Shown piece after piece: positions 18,326 through 26,923 of a DNA stretch of 64,000 nucleotides. The notes under the pieces were generated by a model. The model searched no databases. It saw only the letters and a list, made by a program, of their open reading frames with translations, and was not told where the DNA came from. Within the stretch, counting starts at the first letter, position 1. Each line of letters begins with the position of its first letter. The translations under genes and the position numbers were made by a program. Origin of the DNA: JANQJA01 sp047947185 (GTDB lineage: Bacteria > Pseudomonadota > Gammaproteobacteria > Pseudomonadales > Azotimanducaceae); the NCBI GenBank assembly GCA_047947185.1, contig CP170502.1:1860001-1924000 (forward strand), read 5' to 3'.

Positions 18326-19017
18326 TGAGCAACATATTTGATGATATTGCTGGCGCAAGCGGTGCCGATGCTGGCGAACCCGGCGCAGCTGCGGGCGAGG
18401 ACAGGCACAGCGGCGAACAGGCAAATGCCGCACTGACGCCGCGAAACATCAAACAGGTTACGCAGGAACTGCTGAAGTTTGGCCTGCTGGAAGCCGATCG
18501 CAAACCCGCCTTGTACCAGACCCTGACAACCCACCTGAGCGGTGTGAATGCAGCCCTGGAACCGCTGGACCTTACCGTTCGGCTGGACGATGTGCGCGGA
18601 CTGGCTTATGTCAGTGTGGTATCCGATCCTTTTGCGGCCGCAACGGATGATGACGCGCCCCATCCTCTGGTACGCCGCCAGCGTCTGACACTGGAACAAT
18701 CGCTGCTTGTCGCCATTCTTCGGCAGGCTTACCTGGCCCACGAGCAGGAAGCCGGCATCGGGGCCGGTCAGGCCGTAACCACGGTTGATGACCTTATCGC
18801 CCAGTTTGAACTTTTCCTGGGTTCATCCGGCAGCGAGGCACGCGACCAGAAACGCATCCGCAACCTGCTCGAGAACATTCGCGCCCACGGCGTGGTGTCG
18901 GAGATTGATGAAAAGGACCAGGTCACCATTCGCCCGCTGATTACGCACCTGGCCAACCCGGAATCGCTTCAGGCACTACTGAACGACTTTCGAGCGGCGG
19001 GAGAATCCACGCCATGA
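18325..19017 (+). CDS. jetB: Wadjet JetB (DUF4194)
   Basis: This is the 230-residue DUF4194 subunit, counterpart of MukE in the Wadjet complex. After an Ala/Gly-rich N-terminus it shows conserved helix-turn-helix segments: QELLKFGLLEADRKPALYQTL, RRQRLTLEQSLLVAILRQAYLAHE and IRNLLENIRAHGVVSEID. The ATG at 18325 overlaps the jetA stop and has GGGAGA just upstream; an in-frame ATG 12 bases earlier is less likely. It overlaps jetC by four bases (ATGA), indicating translational coupling. Length and position match JetB. Confidence 0.9.
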   Translation: MSNIFDDIAGASGADAGEPGAAAGEDRHSGEQANAALTPRNIKQVTQELLKFGLLEADRKPALYQTLTTHLSGVNAALEPLDLTVRLDDVRGLAYVSVVSDPFAAATDDDAPHPLVRRQRLTLEQSLLVAILRQAYLAHEQEAGIGAGQAVTTVDDLIAQFELFLGSSGSEARDQKRIRNLLENIRAHGVVSEIDEKDQVTIRPLITHLANPESLQALLNDFRAAGESTP

Positions 19018-22000
19018 CCATGCCAGAAACCCATTCGCTGCTACAGCCCGATACATTTATCCTGCGTACACTGGACATCTACAACTGGGGCCCGTTTGGC
19101 GGTCGACACCAGATTGAAGTGGATCCTGCTGGCACAGCCATCATTGGCCCCACGGGCAGCGGCAAAACCACCCTGGTGGACGCGCTGATGACGCTGCTGG
19201 TGGCACAGCCCCGTTACAACCTGGCATCCACCGGGGGCCATGACTCGGACCGTGACCTGATCTCTTACATCCGTGGCGTGGCGGGTGCCGGCAATGACAC
19301 CGGCGACAATCGCCATGTAGCCCGGACCGGCAAAACGACAACCGGCCTCTGCGCCACCTTTGCAAGCGATAAACGAACTGTGCAGCTGGGTGCCATCTGC
19401 TGGATCGATAGCAGCAGTTCTGCCAACGCTGACCGTCGCGACCTGTGGCTGTTTAGCGAAACGGGTGAGTGGTCTGAAGACAGCGCCGGCGCCGGCTTTG
19501 ACACCTGGCTGACCACCCACCACGAAGGTGGTGCCCGGGCGCTGAAGTTACTCGGCAAGGAACACTCCGGGCTGTCAGTCTTTGATACCAAGCGATCCTA
19601 CCTGGCCCAGGTGCGTCGCTATTTTGAGGTCGGCGACAATGCCTTCACCCTGCTGAACCGTGCCGCCGGACTGAAACAACTCGACAGTATTGACGATATC
19701 TTTCGGCAACTGGTCCTGGACGATCACGCTGCCTTTGAGCGCGCCAGCGAGGTAGCCAGCGAGTTCAACGACCTCGCTGCCATCCATGCGGAACTGGACC
19801 TGGCGCGACGGCAGCAGGAATCGCTGGCGCCCATCAAGCCTGAATCCGCAAGGCTAACCAGGACCCAGGAACAGGCCAACCTGCAGGCACAACTGCAGTC
19901 ACTGCTGCCCCGCTGGTTTGCTATGGCAGGCCACGAACTGTGGTCTGCACAACTCGCCAGGCTGGATGCTGAAATAGCGCAAAACGCCAACGCCATAAGC
20001 GCCGCCAAAGTGGCTCACACGACCGCGCAGGCGAAGACCAGTGCAGCACACGAGCTTTACCTGCAGCAAGGTGGCGGTCGCATTGAACAGACCAACGAAC
20101 AGATTGAAACCCAGCGACAACTGGTGGGAGAACGTGCCCGGAACGCCACAGACTACCAGCGGGTGGCCACCGCACTTGGCATCAACACAACACTCGACCT
20201 GACAACCTTCAACCAGAACCGCGCCTGGGCAGAGGATCAGCGCGCACTCCAGGAATCTGCCGTCTCGGCGCAGGAGGAGCAGGTGTATGCGCTGGGTGCC
20301 GAGAAACAGAAGCTCGCCGAGACACTGGCCAGCGTCACCGAAGAACTGGAAAGCGCCAAGCGCCGACCGGATTCAAACCTTCCCGGCAACTACCAGGATT
20401 TTCGTACCGCCCTTGCTACAGCCCTTGGCACAAGCGAGCAAACCCTGCCGTTTGTCGCGGAACTGGTGGAAGTCAAAGAGGAGGAGTCCGACTGGCGCGG
20501 AGCTATAGAACGGGCCATTGGCGGCCACCGCACTCGCATCATTGCACCTGCCAACCTGGTAACACCCGCGCTCCGCTGGATCAATTCACGCGACAATCGA
20601 CTGCATGTTCGGCTGCTGGACTCAACCGAGAACGACACTGCAAAGGATTTCCTGACCGATGGCTTCACACGCAAGCTGAACTTCAAACCCCACGCCCTGC
20701 GTGAACCGCTCAAAGCACTGCTGGCGAGAATCGACCGGCACTGCGTCGATACGCCTGACGACCTGCAACAGAGGCCACACAGCATGACCCGGGCAGGCCT
20801 GATGTCCGGCAATTCTGGCCAGTTTGAAAAGCAGGACCAGCGCCCCCTGGCCCAGGACTGGATGACCGGATTCAGCAACAGGGATGCGGTTGCCCATCTG
20901 ACCCGGGCACAGGCAGAGGCAAAGACAGAGCTCGAAGCAAGCACCGCCAGCTACGACGCAGCCGTCAACTCACTCAGGGCACAGCAGAACAAGCTCACGA
21001 TGATCAGCCAACTGACCGAGATCGAATTCGACGCCATTGACCTACCGCGCGCCGAGGCGCAACTTGCTGCGCTGCAGGAACGACTTGCGCTCTTGCTGGA
21101 TCCTGCATCGGATGCCGGCAAAGCCCGGCTGGCCTATGAATCAGCCCAGCAGGCGCAGCAAGCAATCAATGCAGAAATCAGCAACCTGGAAAGTAAAGGT
21201 GCGGTTTTGAGGGAACGTCGTACCCGTGCTGAAACCGGTCGGGATCGTGCTGCCACAAGAATTGGCGACGGGCTCACCGAGGCCCAACGGGAACTCGCGG
21301 CGGCTCACCTGCCCGCGTTTGACGCGCTGGACGTTGAATCGCTGGATCAACAGGAACGACACGCGCTCGACCAACTCCACAGCACCATCGAGAAGCTACG
21401 AAGTCGCATGGCGCAGCTAACCCAGGACCTGGTCCGCCTGATGGAGCGTGCCAAACGCATCGACAATGGCGCGCTGACCGAGGTCGGCACCGAGATAGTT
21501 GATATAGAGGCGTACCTGGAACGGCTGCGTGTCCTGAACGAGGAGGCGCTGCCAGAGAAACAAAGCCGCTTCCAGCTTTACCTGAACCAGTCGTCAGACC
21601 AGGGTGTAACCCAGCTGCTTGCAGACATCGACAACGAAATAAGCATCATCGAAGAACGCATCAGCGAACTTAACCTGACGCTGCGGAAGGTGAACTTCCA
21701 GGAGAACCGATTTGTTCAGCTCGTACCCAAGCGGGTGATTCACGAAAGCCTGCGCACTCTTCAACGCGCCACCAGTCAACTGCGCTCAGCTGCACTCCAG
21801 GATGATGGCGGTAACGCCCAGTACAGAGCACTCGAACACCTGGTGGGGCTATTGCGCGAGGCCAGCGACAACCGCCGCACGCTGGGTGCCCGTGCACTGT
21901 TGGATCCAAGATACAGACTCGAATTTTCCTACACTGTGGTTGACCGAACGAGCGGTGAGGTGGTTGAAAAGCGCACCAGTTCCCAGGGCGGCAGTGGCGG

Positions 22001-22346
22001 TGAGAAGGAAATTATCGCCAGCTACATTCTTACCGCGTCTTTATCTTATGCACTGTGCCCGGCCGGCGCGAATCGGCCGCTGTTCGGCACAATTATCCTG
22101 GACGAGGCATTCTCCAAAAGCTCACAGTCTGTGGCCGGGCGCATCATCTCGGCACTGAAAGAGTTTGGCCTGCATGCGGTGTTTGTAACACCCAACAAAG
22201 AAATGCGGCTGCTGCGCGACCATACACGGTCCGCCGTGCTGGTGCACAGAAAGGGCCTCAACGCCACCCTGACGTCAATCACCTGGGAAGAACTGGAGGC
22301 GTACAAGGAAGAGCGCCAGCAGGTGCAGCATGAAGTCACCCGCTGA
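19014..22346 (+). CDS. jetC: Wadjet JetC (SMC/MukB-like ATPase)
   Basis: This 1110-residue SMC-like ATPase is the motor subunit of Wadjet. The Walker A loop GPTGSGKTT is at residues about 45-53. Long coiled-coil arms are broken near the middle by a hinge-like globular region (about 480-600). The C-terminal head has the signature QGGSGGEKEIIASYIL and the Walker B segment TIILDEAFSKSS. Upstream of Walker A, LDIYNWGPFGGRHQIEV is typical of MukB/SbcC-like heads in this family. It overlaps jetB by 4 nt and jetD by 17 nt. Both ATPase motifs are intact, so the protein should be active. Confidence 0.92.
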   Translation: MTMPETHSLLQPDTFILRTLDIYNWGPFGGRHQIEVDPAGTAIIGPTGSGKTTLVDALMTLLVAQPRYNLASTGGHDSDRDLISYIRGVAGAGNDTGDNRHVARTGKTTTGLCATFASDKRTVQLGAICWIDSSSSANADRRDLWLFSETGEWSEDSAGAGFDTWLTTHHEGGARALKLLGKEHSGLSVFDTKRSYLAQVRRYFEVGDNAFTLLNRAAGLKQLDSIDDIFRQLVLDDHAAFERASEVASEFNDLAAIHAELDLARRQQESLAPIKPESARLTRTQEQANLQAQLQSLLPRWFAMAGHELWSAQLARLDAEIAQNANAISAAKVAHTTAQAKTSAAHELYLQQGGGRIEQTNEQIETQRQLVGERARNATDYQRVATALGINTTLDLTTFNQNRAWAEDQRALQESAVSAQEEQVYALGAEKQKLAETLASVTEELESAKRRPDSNLPGNYQDFRTALATALGTSEQTLPFVAELVEVKEEESDWRGAIERAIGGHRTRIIAPANLVTPALRWINSRDNRLHVRLLDSTENDTAKDFLTDGFTRKLNFKPHALREPLKALLARIDRHCVDTPDDLQQRPHSMTRAGLMSGNSGQFEKQDQRPLAQDWMTGFSNRDAVAHLTRAQAEAKTELEASTASYDAAVNSLRAQQNKLTMISQLTEIEFDAIDLPRAEAQLAALQERLALLLDPASDAGKARLAYESAQQAQQAINAEISNLESKGAVLRERRTRAETGRDRAATRIGDGLTEAQRELAAAHLPAFDALDVESLDQQERHALDQLHSTIEKLRSRMAQLTQDLVRLMERAKRIDNGALTEVGTEIVDIEAYLERLRVLNEEALPEKQSRFQLYLNQSSDQGVTQLLADIDNEISIIEERISELNLTLRKVNFQENRFVQLVPKRVIHESLRTLQRATSQLRSAALQDDGGNAQYRALEHLVGLLREASDNRRTLGARALLDPRYRLEFSYTVVDRTSGEVVEKRTSSQGGSGGEKEIIASYILTASLSYALCPAGANRPLFGTIILDEAFSKSSQSVAGRIISALKEFGLHAVFVTPNKEMRLLRDHTRSAVLVHRKGLNATLTSITWEELEAYKEERQQVQHEVTR

Positions 22347-23475
22347 CATCCAAAGCATGCTTGCCCGTCAATGGCACAACCCCCGCCAGCGGGCGGCGCG
22401 TCTGCTCGAACGCGATGCCTGGCCCTTGCGCATTACAATAGGCAAACCTTCCGCTACAGATGTCGCCAACAGTCCCGAGCAGGTACGCGCACACCTTTCA
22501 GCCTGGCGCGAGGTCAGCGTGGGCGAAGTCAGCTGGGAACAGGTCAACTACCGGCACCTGACCGAGAGCCTGCGCGTGCCCAGGGCCTGGACACTCTACA
22601 AACCTTCCGAATGGATTTCGGCTATAGCCGACGCCACTGTCGCTGGTGAGTTCAACAGACTCAGCGGTGTCATCGCCAGCGTTGACGGGCAGTACCACAA
22701 GCTGCTGGTCCAGAAATTTCATCTGTTCCAGCAGACCCCTGCGACCGAAATCATTACAGCCGTGACTGTCGCCTCCCAACTGCAGCCGGGCGAAGCCCGT
22801 GGCGTGCCATTGCGTGCACTCAATATTGCTGGCATCGACAGCAAATTCTTCGAACGTAACCGCCGCCTGATGACGGCACTGCTTGATCTGCGATTTGATG
22901 GCAGCGTCAGCGAGATGGGCCTGGAAACCTTTCTGGATGCACCCAGGGGCAGCGACCAGTGGCTCATGCTTGCCGATCTGGATTCAAACCTGTTGCCATT
23001 CAACGTTGTGCGCGTACGCGACAGCGAGCTGACCAGTGTGGCACCACCCGGCAGCCGGCTCCTGGTGGTCGAGAACGAAAAATGCCTGCACACCTTGCCC
23101 AGGATGGAACAGGCCATTGCCATACTTGGCGCAGGGCTCAACCTCGCCTGGATGAGCGCACCCTGGCTACAATCACGTCCAGTTGCCTACTGGGGCGACA
23201 TAGACACCTGGGGACTCACGATGCTGGCCCGGGCCCGTGAGTGGGTACCCAGGCTGACACCCATTCTTATGAGCGAAGACGTATTCAACGCCCACGCCAG
23301 TCGACACGCAGTAGCAGAACCTACTCCCGCGGGCGACCTGCCGCCAGCACACCTTACGCCAGCCGAACAATCACTCTATCGACAACTGCTGACACTGGAG
23401 CACGGCAGGCTGGAACAGGAGTTCCTGCCCGCAACCGAAGTCAAACAAGCGCTGTCAGAATGGACACACCCTTAG
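22330..23475 (+). CDS. jetD: Wadjet JetD nuclease (DUF3322/DUF2220)
   Basis: This 381-residue Toprim-type nuclease makes the cut in plasmid restriction by Wadjet. The N-terminal DUF3322 part runs to about residue 190 and contains a WEQVNYRHL segment. The C-terminal DUF2220 part has LLVVENEKCLHTL (conserved acidic residue) and VAYWGDIDTWGL, whose DxD pair is the expected Toprim metal site. It overlaps the end of jetC by 17 nt and completes the jetABCD set. The length agrees with characterised JetD proteins. It converges with the HNH gene, with only four bases between the two stops. Confidence 0.9.
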   Translation: MKSPADIQSMLARQWHNPRQRAARLLERDAWPLRITIGKPSATDVANSPEQVRAHLSAWREVSVGEVSWEQVNYRHLTESLRVPRAWTLYKPSEWISAIADATVAGEFNRLSGVIASVDGQYHKLLVQKFHLFQQTPATEIITAVTVASQLQPGEARGVPLRALNIAGIDSKFFERNRRLMTALLDLRFDGSVSEMGLETFLDAPRGSDQWLMLADLDSNLLPFNVVRVRDSELTSVAPPGSRLLVVENEKCLHTLPRMEQAIAILGAGLNLAWMSAPWLQSRPVAYWGDIDTWGLTMLARAREWVPRLTPILMSEDVFNAHASRHAVAEPTPAGDLPPAHLTPAEQSLYRQLLTLEHGRLEQEFLPATEVKQALSEWTHP

Positions 23476-23479
23476 CCGA

Positions 23480-24679
23480 TCAAGTGCCATACCTCGGCCG
23501 CAGTTGCCGGATTGTGTCTCGCCGCGCATCACGTGATGCGTCTGTACCCCCCAGGGGATACAGCGGGAAGGACGCAATCGCACGGCCATTCGCGTGCCGA
23601 AAATACCACTCGCCACGAAAGTTCTTCTCGATAGTGTATCCCCCTTCATGCAACAGCCGATGATGCCTGGAACACAGCAGCATGGTGTTGGCCAGGCTTG
23701 TCTCGCCGCCGTCTGCCCAATGCATCACGTGATGCGCGTCCAGCCATTTCTCGTGTGAGCAACCCGGAAACTGACAGTGCCGGTCGCGCGCCAGGAGCGC
23801 ACGCTTCAATGCCGGCGGCACGACCCGGTGCTTCCTCCCGGTCGCCAGGGGATTGCCCGCGTTATCTTCGGTCACCTCTGTAATACTCGCGTCACAACAG
23901 ATCCGCCGTACTGACTCCACCGGCAGATCACTCTTGCCGCCCATGTCCCGCAATGCCAGCTCATCAACATGCACCATCACCTGGTAGTTATCAGCCGTCG
24001 ACAGCACCTTGCCCGCACCGCCCGCAAGATATTCATGCGCCACCCGCACCAGCGCATCAGCCTGATGGGCAAAAAAGGACGCATTATCGTGCTCCGCTTG
24101 CACGGGTGGTGGGCAATCCGCGGCAGCCACTTCGATGGCTTTCATCACCAGGTCCGCCATTTCTTTCGGCAATTCGATATTAATCGACAGCGTGCCATCA
24201 CCATTGTCCGTGCAACTCAGGTACCGCGAGGCATAAGCACGTTGCGCGTCCGGCGTTGACGCGCGCCTGTCAGCATTGCGCAGTTGCCTGCAATATTCCT
24301 CCACCTGCGACGCCGTTCGCGGCAGCGCGTAATCGAGCAGCTCTTGTTCATTCAGCGGATTAGCCACGCGCGTTAACGCCCTGGCCTTGGAGTAGGACAA
24401 CCGCCCCTCGGCAAATGCTTTCGAACACTTCGGCAGGTCATACAGTGCGGTTGCCACCCGCACCTTTTCCCGCCCGGTTGCCAGCGTAATGCCGCACTTC
24501 ATGTTGAGCCACTCAGCACAGTTGTTGAAGTGATAGGCCCTCCAGCCCTGCCGGATATCGAACTCGCGCACCAGGACCAGGAACTCGAATTCCTGTGCGT
24601 TCATGCGCTGCGACAAAGAGATGATTTCATCCTCCAACTGGTCGATGGAGCGGTGAGTAACGGGAGATGGATGGTTCAT
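23480..24679 (-). CDS. DUF222-HNH endonuclease
   Basis: This 399-residue protein has an N-terminal DUF222 region (residues about 10-280, helical) and a C-terminal HNH nuclease domain. The nuclease core reads CQFPGCSHEKWLDAHHVMHWADGG followed by NTMLLCSRHHRLLHEGGY, so the CxxC zinc pair, the AHH catalytic His and the final CxxHH are all intact. This is the widespread family often annotated only as HNH endonuclease signature protein. Unusually, a LexA-type box sits 15 bases upstream of the start codon (24694-24713), so the gene should be induced by DNA damage. No partner gene is linked. Its role is unknown; a selfish or mutagenic SOS nuclease is one guess. Confidence 0.85.
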   Translation of the reverse strand: MNHPSPVTHRSIDQLEDEIISLSQRMNAQEFEFLVLVREFDIRQGWRAYHFNNCAEWLNMKCGITLATGREKVRVATALYDLPKCSKAFAEGRLSYSKARALTRVANPLNEQELLDYALPRTASQVEEYCRQLRNADRRASTPDAQRAYASRYLSCTDNGDGTLSINIELPKEMADLVMKAIEVAAADCPPPVQAEHDNASFFAHQADALVRVAHEYLAGGAGKVLSTADNYQVMVHVDELALRDMGGKSDLPVESVRRICCDASITEVTEDNAGNPLATGRKHRVVPPALKRALLARDRHCQFPGCSHEKWLDAHHVMHWADGGETSLANTMLLCSRHHRLLHEGGYTIEKNFRGEWYFRHANGRAIASFPLYPLGGTDASRDARRDTIRQLRPRYGT

Positions 24680-24693
24680 TGAACTAACCAGAA

Positions 24694-24713
24694 TACTGTT
24701 TATATATACAGTA
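24694..24713. promoter_or_regulatory. LexA (SOS) box before the HNH gene
   Basis: TACTGTTTATATATACAGTA matches the E. coli LexA consensus at all conserved half-site positions (CTGT-N8-ACAG) and extends to a 10-base inverted repeat (AGAATACTGT / ACAGTATTCT). It is 15 bases upstream of the HNH start codon, where LexA would block transcription. Confidence 0.85.
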
Positions 24714-25137
24714 TTCTACCGGCACTGCGCTGCCGTGACTAATAACATTACGCTATGAAAACGACTCCGCCTTTTTCCAAAGCGATTTTAGCCAGCCCAA
24801 AAAAGACTCGAAAAACGTAGTCGTCTTTGTAAAATCTCGAAGTTGGGAGTTCCAACCTGGTTGGGTGCAATTCGTCGGTCGAGAACATCAAAGTGGAGGG
24901 AACCGCTTTGCCAGGCAACTACAACGCCAGATACCGTTCACCCAACCAAAACCTGACGTCAATCGCTTTCAATACCAGCGTCTTGATCCTGCTTTCAAAC
25001 GCAATACATGGCATGACTTTTATGGCGAGGACGTCGTGACTACATGTGTATTCCTTTGCGCGCATTCTTTACGATTTTCGCTTTCTTCATGCGCTACAGT
25101 GGAGTAAGAGCCGATGTCTCACAAAGACGAACAGCGT
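24714..25137. other. Long non-coding or decayed stretch before first peptide gene
   Basis: No convincing gene is present. One plus-strand frame is open from about 24829 to 25107 and reads WEFQPGWVQFVGREH early on. It has no credible start or ribosome site and no family I recognise, so it may be a decayed gene end. The base composition is more AT-rich than the Wadjet operon. Confidence 0.4.
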
Positions 25138-25146
25138 TGTCCTACA
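25138..25146 (+). promoter_or_regulatory. Conserved TGTCCTACA box, peptide 1
   Basis: TGTCCTACA lies 60 bases before the start of the first leader-peptide gene. The same box recurs before four other peptide genes in this window at comparable distances, suggesting a shared regulator or promoter element. It is not a known named site to me. Confidence 0.5.
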
Positions 25147-25206
25147 GCCGGATCCCATTGAATGGAGGACCCTTCGAATCCGTGAAAACCAAACAAGGAG
25201 AAAGGA

Positions 25207-25530
25207 ATGCGGGAACTAACAAAGGCTGAAGTTGACCTGGTGGCTGGAGGGTTAGGACCTATAGGCGGTGGTGTGGCTGGTGGTGCCAGCTATGTAGGAT
25301 CGACCCTAATTTCTGGCGGCAATCTAAATTGGAGCGACGCGGCTGCCGCAGTAGCGTTGGGGGCTGTTACATCCGGCTACAGTGCGCTTGGAGGAACCGC
25401 GGTGACAGGAATTGGCAATGCCGCAAGGCAGGTCATTTCGGTAGCAAGGGGCATTCTGGTTGGCGGGGCAGTCGCGGGCGCGACACGTGAACCTTCTGAT
25501 CCGGCACGTGAGCTTGAGCCAACTAGCTGA
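25207..25530 (+). CDS. Double-glycine leader peptide 1 (bacteriocin-like)
   Basis: This 107-residue precursor starts with MRELTKAEVDLVAGG, a double-glycine leader of the class II bacteriocin/microcin type normally cleaved by a C39-peptidase ABC transporter. The predicted mature part is very rich in Gly, Ala and Ser with GxxxG-type spacing, as in pore-forming two-peptide bacteriocins, and ends in a hydrophilic tail (EPSDPARELEPTS). AAGGAGAAAGG supplies a strong ribosome site. Two bases separate its stop from the downstream membrane protein gene, a likely immunity partner. It lacks the GMSxGEA tail of the other peptides here. No processing transporter is in the window. Confidence 0.75.
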   Translation: MRELTKAEVDLVAGGLGPIGGGVAGGASYVGSTLISGGNLNWSDAAAAVALGAVTSGYSALGGTAVTGIGNAARQVISVARGILVGGAVAGATREPSDPARELEPTS

Positions 25531-25532
25531 CA

Positions 25533-26102
25533 ATGGACGGCGATATCGTTAAAGGCGGCATAGTCGGGGTGTTAGGTGTACTCCTGGTCCTTGCTTATCT
25601 GAACACCTTTGGCTTCGCTTCAAGAGGCGCGGAGCCGAAGTCCGACAACGGTTGCTTCCTTCTGGAATACGCTCCTTCACTCAAGTTCTTTGCGATTGCT
25701 TGGGCTTTTATTTCTGCCTATTGTGCTTTCGGTATATTCACATCAACGTTCCAAACAGCCGAAGACTCGACTTTCTTTTTTGTTGTGGCGTTGGTTTTTC
25801 TCTATTCTGCCTACGCCACTGTAAGAGAGATCTATACCGTATCAATAAAGTTTGACGAAAATGAATTCGTCAAAGTGAGTCCGTTTGCTAAGTTCACCGC
25901 CCCTCTGAACTGGCGTGATGTGGAGAAAGTAACTTACTCCGGGAACTACCACGCCTTCGAACTACATAGTAAAGGTAGAACCGTTCGAGTCAGTCGGTAC
26001 ATGGCCGGGCTTTGCGCATTCCTCAAGACAATGAATGAGAAGGTGCCGCCGCAGAATCTCCAAGAGGTCAGGGCCGACCTCGACGTACTGTTGAGCGAAT
26101 AG
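25533..26102 (+). CDS. Membrane protein with PH-like domain (possible immunity protein)
   Basis: This is a 189-residue protein with three hydrophobic segments (IVGVLGVLLVLAYLNTFG, KFFAIAWAFISAYCAFGIF and FFFVVALVFLYSAYATV). A soluble C-terminal part follows (VSIKFDENEFVKVSPFAKFTA, then WRDVEKVTYSGNYHAFELHS), whose beta-rich pattern resembles bacterial PH domains. It starts two bases after peptide gene 1, so it is translated from the same message. An immunity role is inferred from position only; the sequence is unrelated to the YEF-type partners at the other peptide loci. Confidence 0.6.
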   Translation: MDGDIVKGGIVGVLGVLLVLAYLNTFGFASRGAEPKSDNGCFLLEYAPSLKFFAIAWAFISAYCAFGIFTSTFQTAEDSTFFFVVALVFLYSAYATVREIYTVSIKFDENEFVKVSPFAKFTAPLNWRDVEKVTYSGNYHAFELHSKGRTVRVSRYMAGLCAFLKTMNEKVPPQNLQEVRADLDVLLSE

Positions 26103-26294
26103 TACGTTTCCACGAAAGCCCCATGTCGATTCTGGCCCACGCACCTTCACAGGGGCCATCACCTAATCTTGCTAACCGCTCTTGCGGCCATTACCCTGGC
26201 GTATCTACTGTCAGTGGGTTTTTCGCGTCAACGGCCGGCAGAAACAACAAGTGCTTACGGGCGAGGGGCTACAATCTGACTGGGATGCGTTCGA

Positions 26295-26408
26295 GTGGGC
26301 CAACAATTCTTTAGAAATGCAGTGCTAAGCGCATACGACGGCAAATGCTGCATCACCGGTCTCGCGAAGTCGGAATTGCTCGTGGCAAGTCACACTAACG
26401 ACAATTAG
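26295..26408 (+). pseudogene. HNH endonuclease fragment
   Basis: A 37-codon open frame reads VGQQFFRNAVLSAYDGKCCI and continues TGLAKSELLVASHTNDN before a stop. The pattern (xQxFRxxVLxxYxxxCxITGLxxxxLLxASH) is that of the HNH domain in small restriction-type endonucleases. The catalytic remainder after ASH and the whole N-terminal part are missing, and no start or ribosome site is present. It is a relic, which suggests a restriction-type gene once stood here. Confidence 0.65.
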
Positions 26409-26478
26409 TCGTAAAACACTGGGTTCCTACTCCATCAGGGTCAGGAAACCGCTAGCGCCACTGGCAGCCGACTCAATT

Positions 26479-26496
26479 TGTAGGCAATCTCCTACA
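26479..26496 (+). promoter_or_regulatory. Conserved box, peptide 2 (inverted repeat form)
   Basis: TGTAGGCAATCTCCTACA is a perfect 6-base inverted repeat (TGTAGG/CCTACA) around a 6-base spacer. Its right half (TCTCCTACA) matches the TGTCCTACA box of the other peptide loci with one change. It lies 118 bases before peptide gene 2. Confidence 0.5.
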
Positions 26497-26614
26497 CAGA
26501 TGCGGAAATCACTCACCAGTATCCCAGCGATCGGCTATCGCTAGGCGAGCTACGCAGGGGGTTTAATCAGAGACGGGCGTCGGTCGATGCCCGTTTACCA
26601 ACAAGGAGAACACC

Positions 26615-26803
26615 ATGAGAGATCTGACAGAAGAGGAAATTGAAGAGGTGAGTGGCGGCAATCCCGTTGCAGGAGCAGCGCTTTCGATAGCGGGCGCCTA
26701 CTACGCAGGGGAGGCAATTGGAGATTCAATCAACGACTTCAATTTGCAAGTAAGTGGAATGTCTTTGGGAGAAGCCATTTACCGGACGGAGATGGATTCA
26801 TAA
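26615..26803 (+). CDS. Double-glycine leader peptide 2
   Basis: This 62-residue precursor has the leader MRDLTEEEIEEVSGG followed by a 47-residue mature region (NPVAGAALSIAGAYYAGEAI onward). It ends in VSGMSLGEAIYRTEMDS. This tail (GMSxGEAxxxTxxDS) recurs in the peptides at 33579 and 35176 and in the relic at 27311, defining one family. A strong AAGGAGAA ribosome site precedes the ATG. A perfect 10-bp hairpin follows, then the YEF-type membrane partner. Export and cleavage after Gly-Gly are expected from the leader type; the activity (toxin or signal) is unknown. Confidence 0.78.
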   Translation: MRDLTEEEIEEVSGGNPVAGAALSIAGAYYAGEAIGDSINDFNLQVSGMSLGEAIYRTEMDS

Positions 26804-26824
26804 ACTGTGGACCCAAAGTCCCTG

Positions 26825-26861
26825 CCGGCCCATGGAAAGGCATGGGCCGGTAGCTTCTCTT
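26825..26861 (+). terminator. Hairpin terminator between peptide 2 and its partner
   Basis: CCGGCCCATG (26825-26834) and CATGGGCCGG (26841-26850) form a perfect 10-bp GC-rich stem with a 6-base loop, followed by TAGCTTCTCTT. It is probably a partial terminator that lowers expression of the downstream partner relative to the peptide. Confidence 0.7.
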
Positions 26862-26923
26862 GGCAGAAAATGCTCAGCGTCTGAGCCCGCGGGAACAAAA
26901 CAAGGAAAGTAAGAGGGTTCCAA

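Larger units (their letters stand above)
26103..26614. other. Gene-poor spacer between peptide loci
   Basis: About 510 bases carry no intact gene. They hold a short HNH endonuclease remnant (26295-26408) and the inverted-repeat form of the upstream box (26479-26496). An imperfect 10-base hairpin (26573-26594) lies just before the ribosome site of peptide 2. Confidence 0.6.

Noticed and set aside
17578..18741. Minus-strand open frame opposite jetA and jetB
   Set aside because: Shadow of two overlapping Wadjet genes with conserved motifs; low-complexity Ser/Arg-rich translation.
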